Assembly: GCF_004682055.1 (NCBI RefSeq)
Contig: NZ_QUZU01000046.1
Coordinates: forward strand, 1-46,918
Direction of reading: 5' to 3'
Length of the DNA: 46,918 nucleotides
DNA from: Pseudomonas kairouanensis
GTDB taxonomy: Bacteria > Pseudomonadota > Gammaproteobacteria > Pseudomonadales > Pseudomonadaceae
Positions within the stretch are counted from its first letter, which is position 1; every line of letters begins with the position of its first letter. This document shows, one piece after another, positions 40,700 through 46,865 of this stretch. A program made the translations under genes and the position numbers. Under the pieces are notes generated by a model. It did not search any database, had not been told where the DNA came from, and was given only the letters and a program-made list of their open reading frames with translations.

Positions 40700-41464
40700 A
40701 TGCTAGCCCAGGAACGAGCGAAGATATCGTTACTGAAAGCCAGAACTATTACCTGCTTCTCCGGCGCTGGGATTTCGGCTGAAAGCGGAATCTCTACGTA
40801 CCGAGACCCGCTGGCCGGGCTTTGGTCACAGTATGACCCTGAGAAGCTGGAGACCGCGAAGGCCTTTCGAGAGAATCCTCGTCTGGTTTGGGGGTGGTAC
40901 TTGTGGCGGCGACAACAAGTGGCTCGGTCGCAGCCCAATGTTGCGCACCGAGCATTCTGTCAAATGGCGGCAACGGGGCGTACCGTTTCTATCATCACTC
41001 AGAATGTTGACGATCTGCATGAGCGGGCCGGGTCTCATGGTGTCCTTCATTTGCATGGCAGTCTGGCTACCCCAAAGTGTTTCGCTTGTCATCGACCCGC
41101 AGAGCTGGCGCAGGATCAATTAGCTGTACCCGTTGAAGGCGCGTTGATCGAACCGCCACGCTGCAGACGATGCGGTGGCAAACTGCGCCCAGGAGTGGTT
41201 TGGTATGGAGAGGATCTGTCGAGAGATGTTTGGAAGTCTGCGATGTCATTGGTGCGAGGCTGCGACATCCTGATATCTGTAGGCACATCCGGGATTGTCA
41301 CACCTGCCGCAGATATTCCGAGGCTCGCTTTGGCGTCGGGCGCTTTATTAATTCATGTGAATACGGAAGATGTAAGTCTGGGGGAACACAACGAGATCAT
41401 GCTGATCGGTAATGCGACAGGTGTTCTCGCGCAACTTTCTGAATTTTTGGAGAGTGATGCGTAA
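40700..41464 (+). CDS. NAD-dependent protein deacylase, CobB-type (class III) sirtuin
   Basis: The 254-aa protein has the Sir2 motifs in order: GAGISAESGISTYRD (22-36), TQNVDDLHERAGS (100-112), catalytic His119 in LHLHGSL, a zinc site of Cys127, Cys130, Cys155 and Cys158, and VGTSGIVTPA at about 194-203. Tyr67 and Arg70 (WYLWR) match the YxxR pair that lets CobB/SIRT5-type enzymes remove succinyl and similar acidic acyl groups. Class and activity are inferred from these residues. GAGGGG precedes ATG 40700. It stands alone between two sets of IS-end repeats, and the second set starts at the base after its stop, so it may be mobile cargo. Confidence 0.85.
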   Translation: MLAQERAKISLLKARTITCFSGAGISAESGISTYRDPLAGLWSQYDPEKLETAKAFRENPRLVWGWYLWRRQQVARSQPNVAHRAFCQMAATGRTVSIITQNVDDLHERAGSHGVLHLHGSLATPKCFACHRPAELAQDQLAVPVEGALIEPPRCRRCGGKLRPGVVWYGEDLSRDVWKSAMSLVRGCDILISVGTSGIVTPAADIPRLALASGALLIHVNTEDVSLGEHNEIMLIGNATGVLAQLSEFLESDA

Positions 41465-41527
41465 TTGCATGGACTTGACCACCCATTTGCATTCGACTTG
41501 ACCAGGCGTTTGCATCGGACTTGACCA
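41465..41527. repeat. Three tandemly spaced copies of TTGCAT-n-GACTTGACCA, probable IS21-type end
   Basis: Copies lie at 41465-41481, 41487-41504 and 41510-41527, with periods of 22 and 23 bases, and differ only around bases 7-8. Read on the minus strand, TGGTCAAGTC-n-ATGCAA is repeated inward from a TGTACAC sequence. That fits the multiple transposase-binding repeats at IS21-family tips. No istA or istB gene is present. Confidence 0.6.
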
Positions 41528-41638
41528 GTGTACATCGTATCCATAACTGGTTAAGGTCGACCCAAAGCAGTCAACCACTTGGGCCGTCTGAGTGTCATCG
41601 AGTGAGGATATTGGGTAAGCGTCCGGGTAAGTCACCAT
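41528..41638 (-). pseudogene. Possible 5' fragment of a gene cut by the repeat array
   Basis: ATG 41638 on the minus strand is preceded by AGGAG and opens MVTYPDAYPISSLDDTQTAQ. After about 36 codons the frame runs into the repeat block at 41527. The family is unknown and the fragment is short; the ribosome binding site is the main support. Confidence 0.3.
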
Positions 41639-41914
41639 AAGCTCCTGACATCATCCGGTTCTAGCGTCCCGCGTGAGATCCCTACCGGCCCGGCCACCAT
41701 CTGTCAGGTATGCTTCATCCACAATCCCTTCCGTAATTTTTTATTGAGACCCCAAAAGCCTCTCAGTATCGTCATTCCTCCCTCCTTTCCGGCTACCTCT
41801 GCCGTGAACCGCCCAGGCGTTAAATCGCGAAGCGGTCATACAGTTGCCGCCACTTATACGGTCGCTATCTAGTAGCGCGCCTCATTTCCGATATCAAGTG
41901 TTAAGGATGATTCT
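41639..41914. other. Gap without recognised feature
   Basis: I see no coding frame of note, no RNA gene and no strong promoter in this stretch before the acetyltransferase gene. A weak ribosome binding site (AAGGAT) lies close to ATG 41915. Confidence 0.5.
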
Positions 41915-42352
41915 ATGATCATTCGTCAGGCTACTAACGCCGACCATCCGCAACTGCTCAACATCTGGCTGCGCTCCGTTCGCGCCACACATCACTTCCT
42001 GCAAGAATCCGATATTGAGGCATTACTCCCTCAGCTCCGCGATATTTACCTACCCGCTGTCGAACTATGGGTTGCGGTAGATGCCGAGGACTGCCCGCTA
42101 GGGTTCATCGGGCTCAATGAAAATCATGTAGAGATGCTCTTCATCGAACCAGATCTGCGAGGGAAAGGGATTGGCCGCGCACTGCTGGATCATGCCCGCA
42201 GTTCGCGCAGTCAGATGAGTGTTGATGTGAATGAACAGAACCCCGAAGCGGTAGGGTTCTATTTACATTACGGTTTTGTTCAAACAGGTCGTTCTCCGCT
42301 GGATGGCGAGGGCCGCCCCTTCCCCTTGCTGCACTTGAGCCTGCCCGGCTAG
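41915..42352 (+). CDS. GNAT-family N-acetyltransferase, YjaB-like
   Basis: The 145-aa protein follows the GNAT plan: motif D/C at the N-terminus (MIIRQATNADHPQLLNIWL), a central LWVAVD strand, and the acetyl-CoA loop IEPDLRGKGIGRALLDHA (Q/RxxGxG/A). The C-terminal VDVNEQNPEAVGFYLHYGF is closest in memory to E. coli YjaB. The acceptor substrate is not known. It is a cytoplasmic single gene followed by a hairpin (TGAATCGC/GCGATTCA, 42364-42399). Its origin as core or island gene is unclear. Confidence 0.85.
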   Translation: MIIRQATNADHPQLLNIWLRSVRATHHFLQESDIEALLPQLRDIYLPAVELWVAVDAEDCPLGFIGLNENHVEMLFIEPDLRGKGIGRALLDHARSSRSQMSVDVNEQNPEAVGFYLHYGFVQTGRSPLDGEGRPFPLLHLSLPG

Positions 42353-42403
42353 AGCTGTAGTAGTGAATCGCTCCTACGCTTCTGCTTCGGGGCGATTCAT
42401 TAT

Positions 42404-43190
42404 TCAGTAGGACGGCATCCATTGATTCGGTAGCAATTGCCCGACCTCACTGGCTCGCTGTGTCGGCAACCGTGTCAGCACATCCTTGAGATAGGCATAG
42501 GGATCATGTCCATTCATACGCGCCGACTGGATCAGGCTCATGATTGCAGCCGCCCGCTTACCGCTACGTAGCGACCCGGCAAATAACCAGTTCGAACGTC
42601 CGAGTGTTCGGCCAGCTGACTTTTGTTCGTCACGTGCAGATCGAAAAACTTGCGACGGGCGTGGGCCATGCAGCCGATTTCAGTGATGCCTTGCTCAAAT
42701 CCAGCCTTGTAGCCAGCGAAATCATCGCAGACCAGCTTGCCGTTCCAGTCACCCAAGAAGTTGCGCGGATGTTCGCCAGCACGGCTTGGGCTGAAGTCGT
42801 AAACCACCGCGTTGAGCGCCGAAAACGGCGTAGTGCTGTAGGCCCAGACGTAGGCCCGGTGGGTTTTCTTCTCTCCCGGCGCAAGCATTTGCACAGGCGT
42901 TTCATCAGCGTGAATCACGCCCTGGTTCAGCACAGCTTCACGCAGCGCATCGACCAGCGGCTGGAGTCGCATGCCGGTCTGTCCAACCCATCGGGCCAAG
43001 GTCGAGCGAGCGATTGTCAGTCCGGCACGACCAAAGATTTTCTCCTGCCGGTACAGTGGCAAGTGATCGGCAAACTTGGCCACCATTACTTGGGCCAGCA
43101 AGCCTGCTGTCGGAATACCTTTGTCGATAACCTGCGCCGGCATGGGCAACTCGATGATCACTGACGCTTCGGCTGGCCGTTTAGGCTTCG
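42404..43190 (-). pseudogene. tnpC: IS66-family transposase tnpC, truncated and internally deleted
   Basis: Reading leftward, the frame from about 43190 carries ELPMPAQVIDKGIPTAG, then LPLYRQEKIFGRAGL. It also has the catalytic-region motifs HADETPVQML and LVCDDFAGYK followed by CMAHARRKFFDLH. At about 42600 the sequence jumps from QLAEH in one frame to LGRSNWLFAGSLRSGKRAA in another. It then reads the normal IS66 C-terminus (SARMNGHDPYAYLKDVLTRL) to a stop at 42404-42406. Roughly 100 codons with the third catalytic acidic residue are missing, as is the N-terminal part, so the enzyme is dead. No tnpA or tnpB and no terminal repeats remain. Confidence 0.85.
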
Positions 43191-43382
43191 GTTATTGTTC
43201 GTTTCGTCGTAATACAGCGTGTAGGCCTTATTGATGTTCTTCATCAAGTCCTGCCCGGGAAATCTAAACAGGCCGGCATCGATCACTATTTTTTCGGAGC
43301 TGTCATCAATCATGGGTCTACCTGAGGTCGGTTCCGGCTGGAGGCGAAATGACACCCTAAGCCGTTTCGCGATGCTGCGCAC
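43191..43382 (-). pseudogene. 5' part of an unrecognised gene with a YYDETNN motif, cut by the IS66 fragment
   Basis: From GTG 43382 (or ATG 43313, MIDDSSEKIVIDAG) the frame reads LFRFPGQDLMKNINKAYTL, then YYDETNN, and then passes into IS66 sequence at about 43190, ending at an artificial stop at 43158. The YxxYYDETNN start resembles the first strand of DUF3800-like proteins, which often occur in defence islands; that is a weak guess. It begins 16 bases after the gene upstream and probably belonged to the same operon. Confidence 0.5.
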
Positions 43383-43398
43383 GTTTTCCGTGATCAGA

Positions 43399-43743
43399 TT
43401 AGATGACGGAATTGGTCAGAATGGCCGGATCAAGCCAGGGCACAACGAGCACTTCATAGCATTTAAAATGATCCAGAGAGGTGCTGAACGGATGATTTTT
43501 TCGCCATGCTGCCAACGCCTCGCGTCGGGTGAAGGCGTCATCGATGCTGATCTGGCCCACATTACCGAGTTCGGGCTTGGCGTCGTGGTAAGCCTGCAAT
43601 CGGTCGCGATGGGCATCAGCAACCTCTTTGTCCTCATGCACCCCCATGAGGCAGTGCCTGGAAGTGAGCTTGGCAGCGACGACGTAGCCGAAGCGAATCT
43701 TGCGATCGTGGGCTGGTGAGTGACCTTGGGGCATATCGTTCAT
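43399..43743 (-). CDS. Hypothetical protein, 114 aa, middle gene of an interrupted minus-strand operon
   Basis: ATG 43743 follows AGGAAAACACTC and opens MNDMPQGHSPAHDRKIRFGY. The product is soluble, of mixed composition, with a D/E-rich centre and no motif I recognise. It lies 10 bases after the gene upstream and 16 bases before the gene downstream, both of which are broken. It is the only member of the trio that appears intact. Confidence 0.6.
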   Translation of the reverse strand: MNDMPQGHSPAHDRKIRFGYVVAAKLTSRHCLMGVHEDKEVADAHRDRLQAYHDAKPELGNVGQISIDDAFTRREALAAWRKNHPFSTSLDHFKCYEVLVVPWLDPAILTNSVI

Positions 43744-43753
43744 GAGTGTTTTC

Positions 43754-44218
43754 CTAGACAGTCGTGAGCAAAAACTCACCATGGAAGGGGAGCGCATCAA
43801 GGGTTGGATCATTTTCAAAATGCTCTTCCCATGCCCGGCAAATCTTGAAGAAAAACATGAACAGGTCTATGTCCTCGCCGCTTGACCGAACGATGCTAAA
43901 GGCTTGCCGTTCTTTCTCAAGTCCTTCGATCACACCATTTGGGCCTAACGCGGACAGTTTCTGATTTCCAACACTGACCGAAACAGGCTTTACCACCAGG
44001 TGCTTCGAGGCGTTAGCTATATCGGCACATTCGCCAAACAGCCCATCCGCCTTTTCCCTCCAAGCACTATGAAAAGCCGCATCCCCCTTTTCATCTTTTG
44101 ATTGCAGTATCCAGTCCCGCAACGAGGAATTGGTTACACAGAAATTGAAAAGGTGATCTCCCATCTCTTCCAAGGTGGTTGCATTCCAAGCGCGGCCAGC
44201 TTCTCGAAAGAGCTTCAA
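43754..44218 (-). pseudogene. 3' part of an unrecognised gene, cut by the Tn3-family inverted repeat
   Basis: The frame is open up to the first base of the transposon repeat at 44219, so the N-terminus is lost; a TTG at 44218 is the only in-frame start. The remaining 154 residues are helical, with SLRDWILQSKDEKG and CADIANASKHLVV. The combination of an RDWI helix and a later D-x-A-N-x-S-K-H helix recurs in small stand-alone bacterial proteins of unknown role. I do not assign a function. Confidence 0.5.
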
Positions 44219-44256
44219 GGGGTCGTCTCAGAAAACGGAAAATAAAGCACGTTAAG
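44219..44256 (+). repeat. Tn21-like 38-bp inverted repeat (left)
   Basis: It starts GGGGTCGTCTCAGAAAACGG and ends CACGTTAAG, matching the Tn21-type terminal repeat as I remember it. The tip faces left. It overlaps the last five bases of tnpR and interrupts the gene at 43754-44218. Confidence 0.85.
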
Positions 44257-44815
44257 CTCCAATTTCGCGCAGGTACTGGTACAACGTTTCGCGGCTGATG
44301 CCAAATTCACGGGCCAGCTTTGCCTTTTGCTCGCCGGCCTTGACGCGTTGCAGAAGTTCAGCGGCGCGTTCGGGCGAAAGCGCTTTCTTGCGGCCCCTGT
44401 ATGCTCCGCGCTGTTTGGCGAGCGCGATGCCTTCCCTCTGTCGCTCGCGGATCAATGCTCGCTCGAACTCGGCGAACGCGCCCATGACCGACAACATCAA
44501 GTTTGCCATCGGCGAATCCTCACCGGTGAAGGTCAGGCATTCTTTGACGAACTCGATGCGCACACCGCGCCTGGTCAGCTTTTGCACAAGGCGGCGCAGG
44601 TCATCGAGGTTGCGGGCCAAGCGATCCATGCTGTGCACCACCACCGTATCTCCTTCGCGCACGAAGGCCAGCAGCGAGTCAAGTTCTGGGCGCTGGGTGT
44701 CCTTGCCCGATGCCTTGTCGGTGAATACCTTTCCGACTTCGACCTGTTCCAGTTGCCGCTTCGGGTTTTGGTCGAAGCTGCTGACCCGGACGTAGCCGAT
44801 ACGTTGACCTTGCAA
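44252..44815 (-). CDS. tnpR: Tn3-family resolvase TnpR (serine recombinase)
   Basis: TnpR resolves cointegrates at res. The 187-aa protein has the catalytic serine in YVRVSSFDQNP, the VVVHSMDRLARNLDDLR stretch with the active-site arginines, and FTGEDSPMANLMLSVMGAFAEFERALIRER-type core sequence. The C-terminal helix-turn-helix is AKLAREFGISRETLYQYL. It is closest to Tn21/Tn501 resolvases. I start at TTG 44815 (MQGQRIGYVRVSS), because the in-frame ATG at 44875 lies inside the tnpR promoter. The stop codon falls inside the left repeat, leaving no room for tnpA. Confidence 0.92.
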   Translation of the reverse strand: MQGQRIGYVRVSSFDQNPKRQLEQVEVGKVFTDKASGKDTQRPELDSLLAFVREGDTVVVHSMDRLARNLDDLRRLVQKLTRRGVRIEFVKECLTFTGEDSPMANLMLSVMGAFAEFERALIRERQREGIALAKQRGAYRGRKKALSPERAAELLQRVKAGEQKAKLAREFGISRETLYQYLREIGA

Positions 44816-44960
44816 GATGCCCCCAAACAGAAAAGTGTCAGGAATAAATCTATGACCTTGCGTAGCTTGTGTCAATAAATTAAGCGATGGAGTCTATCCG
44901 GACGTTTCTGGGTAGGCTGTCCTGACGTCAGGTTAGGGCATAGCCCAACCTGACGGATCG
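44816..44960. other. Probable res recombination site
   Basis: The gap upstream of tnpR holds a 12-bp palindrome CCTGACGTCAGG (44921-44932) that overlaps an inverted repeat GTCAGGTTAGGGC/GCCCAACCTGAC (44927-44954), the likely crossover subsite I. The remaining subsites would lie towards tnpR. Size and position fit a Tn21-type res; subsite limits are inferred. Confidence 0.6.
44847..44875 (-). promoter_or_regulatory. tnpR promoter inside res
   Basis: On the minus strand TTGACA (44875-44870) and TAGATT (44852-44847) are 17 bases apart. Its place within res means TnpR binding would repress its own gene, as in other Tn3-family elements. Confidence 0.7.
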
Positions 44961-44961
44961 A

Positions 44962-44989
44962 TTGACAGCTCATTATTATTCACTATGAT
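44962..44989 (+). promoter_or_regulatory. Near-consensus promoter for the cargo operon
   Basis: TTGACA (44962-44967) and TATGAT (44984-44989) are 16 bases apart, starting 8 bases beyond the probable res subsite I. It points to the gene at 45043. Resolvase bound at res could affect it. Confidence 0.75.
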
Positions 44990-45042
44990 TAACCCTGAGT
45001 CGAGCTATGGCAAAGTCACTCAAAATAAATCACAAAGGATAG

Positions 45043-45786
45043 ATGATGAGCCAATCCAGCCCTTTGACGCACCAGGATGCCAACCATCGCGATTCCGCAT
45101 GGGAGCGTGCTGCCAACTACGAGAAGGAAGAGCGCCCCATCCACCCAGTTAGCAAAATTGTGATCAAGGGGGCGGTTGATGTTGTGTTCTTTCGCTCGTC
45201 ATCAGCGCACCTGGTCGTGGCAGGGGAAAACGTGGAAGCCATTCGTAACATCAAGACCCGCTTCGAGGGTGACAAGCTGATCATCGAGCAGGAGGGCATT
45301 TCCATTAGCGGCTATGGGGGCAATATTCACGTTTCTGGTACCGGCAACATTTTCGTGGGCGGAACGATCAATGTCGGTGGACGCCACGGCGGCGTCACTA
45401 TGCAGTCCAAGGGGCGAAGCATCGTTGGAATCGCATTGCCTGAAGCCCCCAGTATCCGCATCAAGGGCAGTGGCGACGTGACCCTGTACGACCTTCAGCA
45501 GACCGTCCTCGATCTAGGCATCCAAGGTTCGGGCGATATCACGGCCTTTGGTCGCGTGGGTCTTCTGGACGCCGAGATAGCCGGTTCGGGCGACGTGGAC
45601 GCCAGCGAGCTGGTCGCTACGTCCGCCAAACTGTCGGTAGTCGGCTCCGGTGATATCGACGCCTATGTCAGCGACTCAGTGAAGGCACGCGTGGCGGGTT
45701 CCGGTGACATCGTGGTGCGCGGTAACCCGCCGACCCGCGACCATTCCGTTGCCGGCTCAGGCGACATCAAGTTCAAGAAGAAGTGA
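45043..45786 (+). CDS. DUF2807-type (GIN-like) repeat protein without signal peptide
   Basis: The 247-aa product begins with a charged, polar N-terminus (MMSQSSPLTHQDANHRDSAW) and has no signal peptide or membrane segment. The body is Gly-rich: a GGNIHVSGTGNIFVGGTINVGG-like stretch, then six GSGD units about 20 residues apart (KGSGDV, QGSGDI, AGSGDV, VGSGDI, AGSGDI, AGSGDI). It ends FKKK. Such strands with a repeated GSGD turn fit a beta-solenoid of the DUF2807 family, whose members are usually exported lipoproteins or adhesin-like. A cytoplasmic form is odd. AAGGAT precedes ATG 45043 (45046 also possible). The next gene is 6 bases downstream. Confidence 0.75.
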   Translation: MMSQSSPLTHQDANHRDSAWERAANYEKEERPIHPVSKIVIKGAVDVVFFRSSSAHLVVAGENVEAIRNIKTRFEGDKLIIEQEGISISGYGGNIHVSGTGNIFVGGTINVGGRHGGVTMQSKGRSIVGIALPEAPSIRIKGSGDVTLYDLQQTVLDLGIQGSGDITAFGRVGLLDAEIAGSGDVDASELVATSAKLSVVGSGDIDAYVSDSVKARVAGSGDIVVRGNPPTRDHSVAGSGDIKFKKK

Positions 45787-45792
45787 CGCTCC

Positions 45793-46206
45793 ATGAAGAA
45801 TGACCAAGAACGAACCGAGCTGTTGCAGCAGATCGACAAGCTGTTGACGGCAGTGGATTCGATGCAAACCTGCCTCGAAGCGCCCGAGGCCACAAACGCC
45901 GATGGCGGCTTTGACATTGCTCGCACCAACTTGCGTATCACGGCCAACGAGGCCGCGCAGGTTGTCGAACGTCAGCGAGGCGCGCAGGAGCAGCGTGAAA
46001 AGTCTCGTCCAAAAGTAACGCTGGCCACGTCGTTACTTGCCGGCGCTGAAGCGTCTGAATGGCAGGCCAACAAGCTCAAAACTAATGGCGATGAGGCCGG
46101 TGCCCGCCAGGCCAGCGAACATGCCGTCACTCTGCGCCGGATGGCATCGGAAGCGGCGGTTACTGAACGCCGGCAGAGCATGCACCTTGTACCTACCATT
46201 GATTAG
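45793..46206 (+). CDS. Hypothetical helical protein, 137 aa
   Basis: The sequence is rich in Ala, Glu, Gln and Arg, lacks long hydrophobic runs, and is predicted by eye to be mostly alpha-helical, perhaps coiled coil (ELLQQIDKLLTAVDSMQ; TANEAAQVVERQRGAQEQRE). I do not recognise the family. It is 6 bases after the DUF2807-type gene and 13 bases before the antitoxin gene, so it is co-transcribed with both. Confidence 0.65.
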   Translation: MKNDQERTELLQQIDKLLTAVDSMQTCLEAPEATNADGGFDIARTNLRITANEAAQVVERQRGAQEQREKSRPKVTLATSLLAGAEASEWQANKLKTNGDEAGARQASEHAVTLRRMASEAAVTERRQSMHLVPTID

Positions 46207-46219
46207 GAGTAACCCCATC

Positions 46220-46492
46220 ATGGCAACCACCGCGAAAACCCGATCCGTCACGGCTCACGTCCCTGTGCAACTGGCCGAAAAGGTCGATTTGATGGCTGAG
46301 CGCCTGGAACGCTCCAAGAACTGGATCGTCAAGCAGGCTCTGGCCGCCTGGATAGACCAGGAAGAAGAACGTAGTCGCCTGACCCGTGAGGCATTGGCCG
46401 ATGTGGATGCTGGTCGCGTGATCGATCATCAAGCTGTCCAGGCCTGGGCTGAAAGCCTCAGCACTGACACTCCGTTGCCGGTACCGCGCTGA
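46220..46492 (+). CDS. Ribbon-helix-helix antitoxin (ParD/RelB-like)
   Basis: The 90-aa protein opens with a ribbon-helix-helix domain (RSVTAHVPVQLAEKVDLMAE, then RLERSKNWIVKQALAAWI) followed by an acidic C-terminal tail of the kind that wraps the toxin. It should bind and neutralise the downstream toxin and autorepress. AGGAG precedes ATG 46220. Its stop overlaps the toxin start (TGATG), a normal antitoxin-first layout. Confidence 0.85.
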   Translation: MATTAKTRSVTAHVPVQLAEKVDLMAERLERSKNWIVKQALAAWIDQEEERSRLTREALADVDAGRVIDHQAVQAWAESLSTDTPLPVPR

Positions 46493-46767
46493 TGGAGTTG
46501 AAGTGGACAAGCAAGGCGCTTTCCGACATTGCCCGGTTGTATGAGTTTCTGGCGTCGGTGAATCAGCCTGCCGCCGCACGAACAGTGCAGCAACTCACAG
46601 CCGCACCTTCCACGCTGCTGGCCAACCCGCGCATTGGCGAACGCCTGGAAGAATTCGATCCACGGGATGTGCGCCGAATTCAGATCGGCCATTACGAGAT
46701 GCGTTACGAGATAGTGGATTCCACTATCTACCTACTGCGCCTGTGGCACACCCGCGAAGACCGATAG
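46492..46767 (+). CDS. ParE/RelE-superfamily toxin
   Basis: The 91-aa product has the family pattern: ELKWTSKALSDIARLYEFLA at the N-terminus, NPRIGERLEEF in the middle, and the C-terminal strands EMRYEIVDSTIYLLRLWHTREDR. This fold includes gyrase poisons (ParE) and ribosome-dependent mRNA endonucleases (RelE); the pattern looks more ParE-like, so the target is not settled. It is the last gene before the right inverted repeat. Confidence 0.88.
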   Translation: MELKWTSKALSDIARLYEFLASVNQPAAARTVQQLTAAPSTLLANPRIGERLEEFDPRDVRRIQIGHYEMRYEIVDSTIYLLRLWHTREDR

Positions 46768-46827
46768 GTTTGGCTGGGCCAGGAACGGAATACATCAAAC
46801 TGGCGAGCCTACGACTGATCAGAAAAC

Positions 46828-46865
46828 CTTAGCGTACGATTTTTTCCGAATTCTGTAGGCTCCCC
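46828..46865 (-). repeat. Tn501/Tn1721-like 38-bp inverted repeat (right)
   Basis: On the minus strand it starts GGGGAGCCTACAGAATTCGG and ends CGTACGCTAAG. It agrees with the left repeat at 25 of 38 positions, mainly in the inner half. The tip faces right. The last 53 bases of the window beyond it hold no recognisable feature. Confidence 0.85.

Larger units (their letters stand above)
44219..46865. mobile_element. Compact Tn3-family derivative: tnpR and res present, tnpA absent, four-gene cargo
   Basis: The 2647-bp unit is bounded by two inward-facing 38-bp repeats (44219-44256 and 46828-46865). Inside are tnpR on the minus strand, a res-like region, and on the plus strand a DUF2807-type gene, a helical-protein gene and an antitoxin/toxin pair. 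No tnpA is present, so movement would need a transposase in trans. Flanking 5-mers differ (TTCAA left, TAATC right), so no target duplication is visible. Confidence 0.75.

Noticed and set aside
42544..43164. 206-codon plus-strand frame opposite tnpC
   Set aside because: The minus strand carries clear IS66 transposase motifs, so the plus frame is a shadow.
44252..44875. Longer tnpR starting at ATG 44875
   Set aside because: The extra 20 codons cover the predicted tnpR promoter within res and are not like other resolvases; TTG 44815 gives the family N-terminus.
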